Source: Spirochaetae bacterium HGW-Spirochaetae-4 (GTDB taxonomy: Bacteria; Spirochaetota; Spirochaetia; Sphaerochaetales; Sphaerochaetaceae). Taken from it: 64,000 bases of DNA. Each line of letters opens with the position of its first letter. Position 1 is the first letter of the stretch. Both the position numbers and the translations under genes were made by a program. The stretch lies in assembly GCA_002839335.1 (NCBI GenBank), contig PGXU01000002.1:45700-109699 (forward strand), in the 5' to 3' direction. This document shows positions 9,000 through 17,830 of this stretch, in pieces. A model generated the notes under the pieces. The model saw only the letters and a program-made list of their open reading frames with translations. It was not told the origin of the DNA and ran no database searches.

Positions 9000-10130
9000 T
9001 CAATGTGAAACGTCAAGGAAACCCATGAAGGCTTTCTTGTTCTCCAGCGGAGTTGTCTTCGGCCTTCCCAGGTCTTTTCTCGAACCTTTGGTGACCAAGA
9101 CCTCGATGAATACCGGACCGACCCCTATCGACGCTTTCAAGCACGACTGCAATTCCTCTATCGTATGGATACTAACTGTCTTGGTATAACCGGCAGCCCG
9201 GGCTATGGTGGCCAGATCGACTTCACGTCCGATAGTAGCCTGACCTCCAACCGAATCGTGCGCACCATTGTTCAATACAATATGGATGAAGTTTTTGGGC
9301 TTCCGGGCTCCAATGACTCCCAGTGCCCCCATATGCATCAATACTGCCCCATCCCCATCCAGACAGACAACTGGTCGCTCAGGTTGCTCCAAGGCGATGG
9401 ACAAGGCTATCTGGGAACTGTGGCCCATCGATCCGACAGTGAGGAAATCCTTGCCATGGCCTTCCCGCCGTGCCTCCCGCAGCTCGTAGAGCTCCCTCGA
9501 TGCCATGCCCGTCGTTGAAACCACTGCCGTCTCGTCTGGCAGCTGTTCAACAATGGCACGAATCGCTTCTTCCCTACCCATATTGCCCGAAACCACATGT
9601 TTTGCTACAGGCACATATGTTTCGAATGTATCCGGCTCAACAACAAATGCATATGGAGTCTCGTATTCCTTCATATGCCTATAAGCAGTTGTTACCTGTT
9701 CTAGAGCCTCTGGCATCTCTTTCGCCAATACGACATAGGGAAGTTCCATGGCATCCAGCAACGCGGTGGTTACCTTTCCCTGTTTGATGTGTTGTGGCTC
9801 GTCATGCTTACCCGGTTTTCCTCTCCACCCTATGAACAGCAACATGGGAATAGCATACACTTCAGTATCGGCAAGTGACAACAAAGGGTTGATGGCATTG
9901 CCCAATCCCGAATTCTGCATGTACACGACTCCGACCCTACCCGTCGCCAAATGGTATCCCGAGGCCAAGGCAATCGCATTCCCTTCGTTCGCTGCAATGA
10001 TGTGCTTGTCCGAGGCGACGTTGTCTGTAATTGCAGCACACAGGTGTTTAAGCAAGGAATCGGGTACTCCCGTATAGAATTCTGCCCCGTGTCCATTCAG
10101 TGCCAGAAGAAAAGCCCGTGTATCCAACAT
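9000..10130 (-). CDS. ppd: Phosphonopyruvate decarboxylase
   Basis: This ThDP-dependent enzyme of 376 residues converts phosphonopyruvate to phosphonoacetaldehyde, the irreversible step that pulls the PEP mutase reaction forward. Visible signatures are the N-terminal GVPDSLLKHL, the cofactor glutamate in AANEGNAIALASGYHL, WRGKPGKHDEPQH, and the C-terminal ThDP/Mg motif GDGAVLMHMG followed by LNNGAHDSVGGQ. ATG 10130 is preceded by GAGGTG at 6-nt spacing. A GTG at 10139 overlaps the previous stop and is the alternative. It follows the PEP mutase fusion directly, which is the usual pairing. Confidence 0.93.
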   Translation of the reverse strand: MLDTRAFLLALNGHGAEFYTGVPDSLLKHLCAAITDNVASDKHIIAANEGNAIALASGYHLATGRVGVVYMQNSGLGNAINPLLSLADTEVYAIPMLLFIGWRGKPGKHDEPQHIKQGKVTTALLDAMELPYVVLAKEMPEALEQVTTAYRHMKEYETPYAFVVEPDTFETYVPVAKHVVSGNMGREEAIRAIVEQLPDETAVVSTTGMASRELYELREARREGHGKDFLTVGSMGHSSQIALSIALEQPERPVVCLDGDGAVLMHMGALGVIGARKPKNFIHIVLNNGAHDSVGGQATIGREVDLATIARAAGYTKTVSIHTIEELQSCLKASIGVGPVFIEVLVTKGSRKDLGRPKTTPLENKKAFMGFLDVSH

Positions 10131-10135
10131 CCCTA

Positions 10136-11434
10136 TCACCTCGTTCCCGGAATAAGGTCAAGTATCTGTTTTATCGGCATACACTGGGCATCAGCCTCTA
10201 GGGACCGTCCATGGGAAAGGATTGTTTCCGCCACCTGCTTCATTGCCGGGTAGGATGCCCGTAGCATATGGTTTGCATATATCACGATATTGGCGCCCCA
10301 TGCTTTGAGTTCCCTCTCGGTGAACTGGTTGTAGGTGGTGGGAACAAGCACCAACGGTATGTGTGCGTACAATTCACGGAATCGGGTGCAGAAATCCTTG
10401 ATTTCATGCCCATCCTTTTTCTTGCTGTGGATCATGATTCCATCGGCTCCGGCAACAACATACGCCTTGGCCCGTGCCAAAGCTTCATCCACCGTTCCAC
10501 CGGCGATCAAGGACTCGAGTCGAGCGATGACCATGAAGTCGTTGGTCACTTGGGCGCGTTTCCCTGTGCTGATCTTGTTGCAGAAATCCTCGACCGGCGC
10601 CAGCTGCTGTACAACATCGGTGCCGAACAAGGAATTCTTCTTGAGTCCCTGCTTGTCCTCGATGATGACCGCGGAAATACCGTTGCGTTCCAAGGTTCTG
10701 ACGGTGAAAGCGAAATGCTCGGCCAATCCTCCCGTATCGCCATCGAAGATAATCGGTTTGGTCGTGCATTCGAGAATATTGGTCAGGTCCTGTAGCCGGT
10801 TGGTCAGGTCCACCGCCTCGATATCGGGTTTTCCCTTGGACGTACTGTCGGTTAGGCTTGAAGACCACATGCCGTCATAGCAATGAATGCCATCCTCCAT
10901 CTCAACGGAAGCATGCTCCACAATCACTCCGGAGAGACCGGAGTGGGCTTCCATGATACGGACAATTGGCCTCGCCGCAATCAGACGACGGAGTGCCTTC
11001 AGACGTATCTCTGGGGTAGTCCCGATGGACTTCATCTGCTCGGAGAGTGCAGTGGAGTCTATTCCCTTGGTGTAGGGGACTTCGATGACCTTGCCACCAA
11101 GCTCATCCATCACAGCGAAAACTTGATCCCGGAGTGTACTCATGGGACCTTCTTTCCAATCATCGCCGTGAATGATGAAATCGGGCTTGTATTTGCGTAA
11201 ATTGGGAATGTAACTCCATTCATCCTGTGGTACGACTCGTGAAACACCCTTGATATACTCCACCACCGCTAGACGTTGCCCATAGTCCAAATATGGGAGT
11301 CGCTTGTGTGATGCAATTGCGGAATCGGTCAACAACCCGATCATCACGTCGCCATATTTGGTTGCTTCCTGGATGATATTGATGATACCTGGGTGGATAA
11401 TATCTCCTGTAATACCTAAATAAACTAAACCCAT
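10136..11434 (-). CDS. pepM: Cytidylyltransferase-like domain fused to phosphoenolpyruvate mutase
   Basis: This is a 432-residue fusion. Residues 1-130 are a glycerol-3-phosphate-cytidylyltransferase-like domain (GITGDIIHPG, then IIHGDDW 87-93 and GIDSTAL near 124). Residues 138-432 are PEP mutase with MEAHSGLSG, DGDTGG and the diagnostic EDKQGLKKNS (259-268), matching the EDKxxxxxNS mutase signature. PEP mutase forms the C-P bond of phosphonopyruvate. In the N-terminal domain the usual HxGH reads HPGI, so its second histidine is absent and activity is uncertain. The ATG follows GAGGAG closely. It lies 8 nt after the licD gene and shares a junction with ppd. Confidence 0.93.
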   Translation of the reverse strand: MGLVYLGITGDIIHPGIINIIQEATKYGDVMIGLLTDSAIASHKRLPYLDYGQRLAVVEYIKGVSRVVPQDEWSYIPNLRKYKPDFIIHGDDWKEGPMSTLRDQVFAVMDELGGKVIEVPYTKGIDSTALSEQMKSIGTTPEIRLKALRRLIAARPIVRIMEAHSGLSGVIVEHASVEMEDGIHCYDGMWSSSLTDSTSKGKPDIEAVDLTNRLQDLTNILECTTKPIIFDGDTGGLAEHFAFTVRTLERNGISAVIIEDKQGLKKNSLFGTDVVQQLAPVEDFCNKISTGKRAQVTNDFMVIARLESLIAGGTVDEALARAKAYVVAGADGIMIHSKKKDGHEIKDFCTRFRELYAHIPLVLVPTTYNQFTERELKAWGANIVIYANHMLRASYPAMKQVAETILSHGRSLEADAQCMPIKQILDLIPGTR

Positions 11435-11442
11435 AAGCTCCT

Positions 11443-12291
11443 CTACTCGTTCTTTCCAGAGACAGAACCATGACCAATAAGGTAATACTTGCTCAGATGC
11501 GATCGTCGTTCACCCTCTGGAGGCAACGCCATATAATCACCATACAGGTTTTTCAAATGTTCGTCATACCCTATCGGGCAGTGAAATGCATCCTCACCGA
11601 ACTGGAGGTCAACCACAGGCAGGTATTTGTTTTTCTCCAAAGCCTCTCCGACATGTTCGCCCCAGGCCAAGTTACCAATCATGTCGGCTTGGTCGAAATC
11701 GAATCGCCTGGAAAACCTGTCCAACCATATCGCAATCCGATGGGCGCCGATAGCTTTTGAAAGTGGTTTGAGGAACATGGTACCCAATTTCTCCACCCCA
11801 CGCAAACTCGAGGGTTTTACGATACCTGTGTAGAGGAAATTCCTCAATTGCTTGGAAATCGCATACGTTCGCCCAAGATGTTTTTCTTCACTCGGCAATC
11901 CGTCGATGGAGAAGACATCCACCCATATCTTCGATTCCCTATGCACATCTTCAACCTTGCTTTCAAAGACCAAGCTGTCTTTGAAAAATACCTTTAGGAA
12001 TGGAACAATGTGAGAGGGAGAGTCCAACCACGAATACTCGAGATCATCCGGCAACGCACCCGTTCTTAGGATATCCAAGAGTTTCATAAAATCGGGACGT
12101 GGGAGCTGGATGTCAAGATCGTCATCCCAAGGAATCGGCCCTTGGTGGCGAACCGCACCGAGGAGGGTTCCCGATGCAAGATAATATCGCAATCCATTGG
12201 AATCACACATGTCGGCAAGAATTTTCAACATCCGAACCTGAATGTATTGCAGGGTTTGTAGGTCGATTGGGTTCTGTTTCGTTTCCGGCAT
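11443..12291 (-). CDS. licD: LicD family phosphotransferase
   Basis: The 282-residue protein contains the LicD nucleotidyltransferase-fold signature YYLASGTLLGAVRHQG followed by IPWDDDLDIQL, whose aspartates bind metal. LicD enzymes move phosphocholine or related phospho groups from a CDP carrier to a glycan. With PEP mutase and cytidylyltransferase genes downstream, transfer of a phosphonate head group is the natural inference. ATG 12291 has AGAGG at good spacing. The in-frame ATG at 12312 has no ribosome site. It is the first gene of the minus-strand operon, divergent from the first Wzi-like gene. Confidence 0.88.
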   Translation of the reverse strand: MPETKQNPIDLQTLQYIQVRMLKILADMCDSNGLRYYLASGTLLGAVRHQGPIPWDDDLDIQLPRPDFMKLLDILRTGALPDDLEYSWLDSPSHIVPFLKVFFKDSLVFESKVEDVHRESKIWVDVFSIDGLPSEEKHLGRTYAISKQLRNFLYTGIVKPSSLRGVEKLGTMFLKPLSKAIGAHRIAIWLDRFSRRFDFDQADMIGNLAWGEHVGEALEKNKYLPVVDLQFGEDAFHCPIGYDEHLKNLYGDYMALPPEGERRSHLSKYYLIGHGSVSGKNE

Positions 12292-12381
12292 GCAAGGAAC
12301 CTCTGAATTCATGTGCGTTATTACTCGTTTGATGATATCATAGAGAGCGGTTTTACCATAGTGATTATCGGTAACCTTCTC

Positions 12382-12410
12382 TTGACATTACCACTGGAGA
12401 ATTCCATATT
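12382..12410 (+). promoter_or_regulatory. Candidate promoter for the Wzi-like gene pair
   Basis: A perfect TTGACA (12382-12387) and CATATT (12405-12410) are spaced by 17 bp in the divergent gap between licD and the first Wzi-like gene. The start codon is 36 nt downstream. Confidence 0.55.
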
Positions 12411-12446
12411 GGATACCGTTCCGAGACACAAGAGGTTATTTCTGCT

Positions 12447-14255
12447 ATGAAAAAAATAGTTCTATTAGTGATATTGTCGACATCGATACTTTTCCCGTTG
12501 GTCGCAGGTGAACAATTGTCTGTTCCCATTGGCCATGAGGTATACAGTGTGCTGAAGTCCGGCGAGATGCGAGGAATCATCAGAGACCTGCCGGATGTCA
12601 GACCCTATTCGACATCATTCATCCTTACACACCTCAACACCATGCTACTCTCCGAGAAGGTGTCTGCTGCTGAAAAGCAAAGGCTGGCTGGTCTTATCGG
12701 AGAACTGACCTATTCGTATGAAAAACCTGCCGATTTCTCAGAATTGGCGCTACAAGGTGCATACAGTACCGAGTGGGAAGAGTATGGAATCGGCGTCGCG
12801 TTGGGTGTGAACAGTGAAATTTCCTATGCACACTCTCTGACCGACAACGACCTATATGACGCCAGGAATGCGGTACGTGCTTATCTCCAGGCCCAATTCA
12901 TGGATTATGCCTCGATCTATATGGACTTTGGCCTACGGGTCGACCACGTGGAACCTCGGCTATTCTTGAAGAATGATTTCACAATCCCGACCGATGGAAG
13001 ATACGACACCATTCCCTATTTCAATCTATTGTATGGATTGGACATGCACCCGGAAATTGCCCTCTCGTTCCTTGATGACAATCTTCAATTCCGGTGGGGA
13101 TCTGTCGAACGTGATTGGGGTGTAGGAACCAACAACCTCATGATATCTGGTTCTGCCCGGTCCTTTGAAGGCGTCGAGACCTACGTCCGCTTCGCCCCAT
13201 GGCTCCGTTATAGTTTTATTGCGGGATCGTTGGGTGATTTCTATACCGATGCGATGGATAAGGATTCTCCAGAGAATACCGGTTTCTATGATGAATACTT
13301 GTTCCATGATGAGAAATTCGAAAATCTCCATGACAACAACTTCACCGCCCACCGTCTGGAATTGTCGCTTCCGTGGAATATCAATTTCGGTATCTACGAA
13401 TCGGTGGTGTATAGGAAACGATTCGAGCTCGGCTACCTCAATCCCTTGGGTATCATATTGTTCCAGCAGATCAGCATGGGAGACTTTGATAATGTTCTCG
13501 CCGGTGTCGACCTCGAATGGAATTGGCCCGGAGTCATGCGCATGTACGGGGCTTTTGCCACAACAGAAATGCATGAGATCAATCCTTTGAAATTCTTCGA
13601 TCACCCAAGAAATATCATGGGCTTGCAAGGAGGGGCGGATTTCAACCTACCGGTGGGCCAATTCTCATCACTTACCGTCCAGTACACTTACCTGAGTCCG
13701 TTCTTCTATACCCACTATCCATGGGTAGATGAGGATGCAGTTGTCGATGATGGAGCGGGAGGATTGGAAATCAGCCCTGTCATTACCCATGAATTGATGT
13801 ACATCAACAAGGGGCAAAACCTCGGCTACCCTCTCCGCCCAAGCTCCGATGAAATACTGGTGAAGCTAGACGTAGGTATCACCGAATTGCTGCGGGGGGA
13901 TTTGACCCTCAAGTATCAGAGACGAAGTGGGCAGTACGGATTCAACTTCGACACCTTCATGGTGTATTCCTCCACGGGAGGGTATGAAGAGCGGGATTTT
14001 TCTGCCTATATTTTTGAAAAGACATTTGGACTGAACCTCGGGCTCACCAAAAAATTCAAAGATTACCCGGTTTCCATCCAAGGCCGTTATCTCTATACCA
14101 TGGTCTTGGCACAAGAAAATCTTCCTACTCCTGTCCCCGGAGAGACTGGAGAAAGCGACGGCATAGAACAACCGATCAAGTACACCACCGATAGTCCTTG
14201 GTTGGATCCACAGCATACCCATGCTGTCCAGATAGGTGTTTCAATCTGGAAATAG
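12447..14255 (+). CDS. Wzi-like capsule-assembly outer-membrane barrel (paralogue 1)
   Basis: The 602-residue protein has an N-terminal signal peptide (MKKIVLLVILSTSILFPLVAG), an N-terminal helical domain of about 90 residues, and a long run of alternating amphipathic strands ending HAVQIGVSIWK, as expected of an outer-membrane barrel. The middle holds RWGSVERDWGVGTNNLMISG, corresponding to the RD...WG...G region seen in the other Wzi-like proteins here, though more diverged. Wzi binds exported capsule at the cell surface. AAGAGG lies 12 nt before the ATG. The next paralogue starts 14 nt after its stop, so the two form an operon. Confidence 0.75.
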   Translation: MKKIVLLVILSTSILFPLVAGEQLSVPIGHEVYSVLKSGEMRGIIRDLPDVRPYSTSFILTHLNTMLLSEKVSAAEKQRLAGLIGELTYSYEKPADFSELALQGAYSTEWEEYGIGVALGVNSEISYAHSLTDNDLYDARNAVRAYLQAQFMDYASIYMDFGLRVDHVEPRLFLKNDFTIPTDGRYDTIPYFNLLYGLDMHPEIALSFLDDNLQFRWGSVERDWGVGTNNLMISGSARSFEGVETYVRFAPWLRYSFIAGSLGDFYTDAMDKDSPENTGFYDEYLFHDEKFENLHDNNFTAHRLELSLPWNINFGIYESVVYRKRFELGYLNPLGIILFQQISMGDFDNVLAGVDLEWNWPGVMRMYGAFATTEMHEINPLKFFDHPRNIMGLQGGADFNLPVGQFSSLTVQYTYLSPFFYTHYPWVDEDAVVDDGAGGLEISPVITHELMYINKGQNLGYPLRPSSDEILVKLDVGITELLRGDLTLKYQRRSGQYGFNFDTFMVYSSTGGYEERDFSAYIFEKTFGLNLGLTKKFKDYPVSIQGRYLYTMVLAQENLPTPVPGETGESDGIEQPIKYTTDSPWLDPQHTHAVQIGVSIWK

Positions 14256-14269
14256 AAAGGATACACTGC

Positions 14270-15922
14270 ATGAAACGATTAGGCATCATTCTTCTCCTTA
14301 CCTGTTCCATGATCGGTATCTGGGCGAATCCCTTGTCAAAAATTTACCTGCATGATGACCCGATCCTGAAATCGATCGAACTCCTCAGCATCGAGGCTGG
14401 AATCGTACCACAACATACTGAACTTCCTACGACAGGTTATGCGTTGGTGAAACACCTCGATAAGATCGAAGGCAAGAGACTCTCTCCGAAAAGCCGCGAA
14501 TTGTTGGAGGATATACAGGAACTGTTGCTTAACCATCACTCCTCTTTCCCTACGCAGTTGAAAATCACATTCAACCCTGAGATATATGCCAATCAGCAAC
14601 AAGAAGCAAAATCCCAGGACTGGGAGTATGGATACAATGAACGCCCCCCCATACTCCATGCCCAAGTGGAGAGCATTTTTGCGGATAGAGTCTATGGAAT
14701 ATTCTCGTATGGAATTGCACGAACTGAGAGCAAGATGGACTTTTCAGGTATCGAAACCAACTTCCCCTACCCTGCAGGAAGTACCAGCGAGACAAATTTG
14801 CAGAACAGCTACCCTCATACCGCATTCTTGGGAATCAGTGGCGACAGGTTCTCGATAATTGCAGGACGAGATACGCTGTCATGGGGAAGAGGCAATTCTG
14901 GAAATTTGGTATTGGGAGACCATGTCCCATACCACGATTTTTTCCAATTCTCCCTACACAACGAAAAACTCAAATATTCGTTCCTCACAATACCGATGAA
15001 TGAACTTGATGCACAAGGGAAAGCGATTGTACCTTCCAAAGCCAATACAGATACATTGTTCCTTGGTACGCTGCAAAGACTCTTCGTCGCACATCTGTTG
15101 AGCATTGATGTTACACCAAGACTCAGGTTGACCATCGGTGAGGGAGCCTTGTTCTATTCTGACAAACTTGATCTGCGGATGTTCAGTCCGGTAATGTTCA
15201 TACACAATCTACAGAATTTCTCTGAAGTCAATAATACCATGCACCTCGAAGTCGAATATGCCCTGTCTTCCACCTGGTCCCTCTACGCCCAATTCCTTAT
15301 GGACCAAATGCAGACAAAGGGGGAACAGGAACAAACCGAATTGCCACCGAATGCCTACGGGGGGCTACTAGGTGCCGATTTTGTGAAAATTCTGCCATCC
15401 GGTCGCATTTCCGGGTATATAGAAGGAGTTTATACGTCTCCATTCCTGTACCTGCGTACCGGTGACGATACTGGAATATATGATGTTCCCGAATTGGATC
15501 AACACAACCTCGACCTGGTCCATGCCGTGAGCATGCGCAATGCTGAGAGCGGGACCGCTTGGCTTGGATACCAGTACGGCCCGGACACGATAGTCGGTTC
15601 GTTCAACCTCAGATTCGACCACGATAATAATTTTGGTGCTTCCGGCACCCTACGTTTCATCGCACAGGGAGAAAGAGGGCTCGAGATGTATGGAAAGAAG
15701 CAATATGTGGAATTGGTGCCGGCAGAGGATCTCAATTTGTTGGCTCCAAGTGGTGACAACATCGATTATTTCCTAATTCCCAGTATCTATTCCTATATGG
15801 TTCTACCTGGGACAGATATCAATGTGTACAATACCTTGTTCTTTGTGAACAAATGGAACAATTCGGGATATACATTCGATCTGCAAATGGTCATAGGCTT
15901 GAGTTATTCGCTTACCTTCTAG
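14270..15922 (+). CDS. Wzi-like capsule-assembly outer-membrane barrel (paralogue 2)
   Basis: The 550-residue protein has a signal peptide (MKRLGIILLLTCSMIGIWA) and a helical N-terminal domain. The Wzi-type core GRDTLSWGRGNSGNL is followed by GDHVPYHD, and the last strand ends MVIGLSYSLTF with a terminal Phe, as in proteins inserted by BamA. AAAGGA lies 10 nt before the ATG at 14270. Further upstream frame is open but overlaps the preceding gene. It is co-transcribed with paralogue 1 and converges on paralogue 3 with 29 bp between them. Confidence 0.78.
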   Translation: MKRLGIILLLTCSMIGIWANPLSKIYLHDDPILKSIELLSIEAGIVPQHTELPTTGYALVKHLDKIEGKRLSPKSRELLEDIQELLLNHHSSFPTQLKITFNPEIYANQQQEAKSQDWEYGYNERPPILHAQVESIFADRVYGIFSYGIARTESKMDFSGIETNFPYPAGSTSETNLQNSYPHTAFLGISGDRFSIIAGRDTLSWGRGNSGNLVLGDHVPYHDFFQFSLHNEKLKYSFLTIPMNELDAQGKAIVPSKANTDTLFLGTLQRLFVAHLLSIDVTPRLRLTIGEGALFYSDKLDLRMFSPVMFIHNLQNFSEVNNTMHLEVEYALSSTWSLYAQFLMDQMQTKGEQEQTELPPNAYGGLLGADFVKILPSGRISGYIEGVYTSPFLYLRTGDDTGIYDVPELDQHNLDLVHAVSMRNAESGTAWLGYQYGPDTIVGSFNLRFDHDNNFGASGTLRFIAQGERGLEMYGKKQYVELVPAEDLNLLAPSGDNIDYFLIPSIYSYMVLPGTDINVYNTLFFVNKWNNSGYTFDLQMVIGLSYSLTF

Positions 15923-15951
15923 TCAGGAATGAATCGTTATTATTGGGAATG

Positions 15952-17763
15952 TCATAGCTTCCAAGTCATACCGAGCGTCAATTGAACATCGGTAATGGGG
16001 GCCATATCGCTCCGATTTCCAGGATTCTGGATCCAAATGAAATCCATTTGCCCATACAAGTCAAGATTACCACTCAACTGGTATTCCCCATAGGCGCTAC
16101 ATACAAGTGAGTGGCTAACAGCATCTCGTGTATCCCTTGCTGTCGGATCTCCATTGTTATCGGGTAGATGATCATCGGTCGGAGTCGATACATTTGGAAT
16201 ATTGTCACCCGTATCGTCTGTATCCACCAGGGACCAGAGTGTCCACTTATCGTGTGTCCCGTGCCACATGAAGAATACATTGCCACCCAGAGACCATTTG
16301 CCTATCGCACGATAGCCAAAGTTGGCATTCAGGACGATAGCATCCCCCCCATGGGGATACCCGAGGAATTCCTCTTCATATATGATCTTGCTATTCTGGT
16401 AAAGCCTTCTGATAGCGACTACCCAATTGACTCCATACTCACCCAATTCCTGGCTGTTGTATTCTGCGGTCTGTTCTGGTTCTGTGAATCCATCGTCCCG
16501 TAGGTAGAGGAAGGGATCGGTCATAACCCATTCAAAGGAACCGAACAAATATCCTTCCCTATGCGGCTTATTGGCTTTGACTCCCAACATGTATCCGAAT
16601 CCGTTGGGAATAGCATTGTCGTCTTTTCCCGGAAACTCCTCACCCGGCAACGCAAACTCATCCAACACAATCTGGCCATAGAGATTCAGCCCTCTTTTCC
16701 ATGCATAATCAAGATCCAATGATATGATGGAATTGGCATTTTGCCTGATATAGAGATTATGGAACACCATAGCGGGATTGAGGACGCTCAAATCCAGATA
16801 ATTTTCCAACGACTGATACATGATAGCCTCGGTAATGGCAAAACCAAGTCTGTCATCGAACAACCGCCACTCCAATCGATGACCGAGGAACATTTTCAGT
16901 CCTGTCACCAAATCATTGTGTGTCCGGGCATAATCAAAATCTCCAGCATCATCAATGATCGGATAGTAGAGCGCAGGATGGGGAAAAAATGAGGTCAGCA
17001 ACGTATACTTGAAATTCTTTGCATAAGCGGTGAACCGCCCTTGATTATGATAGGTCAGATGATCACTTATGATGAAATTTCCGGTCTCTCCGGCACCCCA
17101 GGAAACCTTGTCCCTACCAATCTGTATATTCCAATTCACCCCCCCCAAGGATCCAAATGCACGATAGGGAACCCCAAAATCGACATCGGCACCACCATTT
17201 TTCATGTACAGGAATATGATATTGCTTGAAATCCATTCACTTCCATAGAAACCCGAAACGGCACCGGAATCACCACTGAACCCGGTAAATTTCGGGAATG
17301 TGATTTGATAGGAGGAATAGCCATAGACAGCCTCCCCCGGCCAAGTCTCCAATACGATATCCACCATGGGACGACGTTGTTCGTAACCACGAATCCACTC
17401 GTCGGGATCGTCGAAGTGCTCGGTGTCGGTGTGTACATACGTTTCCAGCGATACGGGAAATGAAAGGTCAAACACCTGATCGACAGGCTCTATTTCATCT
17501 TCTATAGCTTGGAGTACAAGTTGGGAATCAGTATTCAACTTCGATTTGTCGACCCTTTCCAATAGAAAGAATGCTTCAGCGGCACTCCAAGGACGTGCCG
17601 TCGAAGGCAACGCCATACCTACGTCGATGTATAGATAGTCCATATAATCGTAGAGGGGAGAATCAAGTGGAATGATCTTTTGATAATTCAAATCGGCTGA
17701 AGGAAACACAACACCGAGGGATATCACACAGATAGCAAGTGTCATTGTCAACCGATTTCTCAT
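15952..17763 (-). CDS. Wzi-like capsule-assembly outer-membrane barrel (paralogue 3)
   Basis: The 603-residue protein has a signal peptide, the N-terminal motif GMALPSTARPWSAAEA, and the core GRDKVSWGAGETGNFI followed by SDHLTYHNQGRF and SFFPHP. It ends with the strand LTLGMTWKL. It is very like the paralogue at 26095-27894, sharing the LPSTA(R/G)PW and WG(A/P)GETGNFI motifs, so the two probably come from one duplication. GGGGAGG precedes ATG 17763 at 7 nt. A TTG two codons earlier is less likely. The expected location is the outer membrane, with a role in capsule or glycan display by family analogy. Confidence 0.82.
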   Translation of the reverse strand: MRNRLTMTLAICVISLGVVFPSADLNYQKIIPLDSPLYDYMDYLYIDVGMALPSTARPWSAAEAFFLLERVDKSKLNTDSQLVLQAIEDEIEPVDQVFDLSFPVSLETYVHTDTEHFDDPDEWIRGYEQRRPMVDIVLETWPGEAVYGYSSYQITFPKFTGFSGDSGAVSGFYGSEWISSNIIFLYMKNGGADVDFGVPYRAFGSLGGVNWNIQIGRDKVSWGAGETGNFIISDHLTYHNQGRFTAYAKNFKYTLLTSFFPHPALYYPIIDDAGDFDYARTHNDLVTGLKMFLGHRLEWRLFDDRLGFAITEAIMYQSLENYLDLSVLNPAMVFHNLYIRQNANSIISLDLDYAWKRGLNLYGQIVLDEFALPGEEFPGKDDNAIPNGFGYMLGVKANKPHREGYLFGSFEWVMTDPFLYLRDDGFTEPEQTAEYNSQELGEYGVNWVVAIRRLYQNSKIIYEEEFLGYPHGGDAIVLNANFGYRAIGKWSLGGNVFFMWHGTHDKWTLWSLVDTDDTGDNIPNVSTPTDDHLPDNNGDPTARDTRDAVSHSLVCSAYGEYQLSGNLDLYGQMDFIWIQNPGNRSDMAPITDVQLTLGMTWKL

Positions 17764-17830
17764 GATCAATCCTCCCCATATTTATTCGAGGAAGAGTGTA
17801 TCACCTATGAACGAGAACGACCATAGATTT

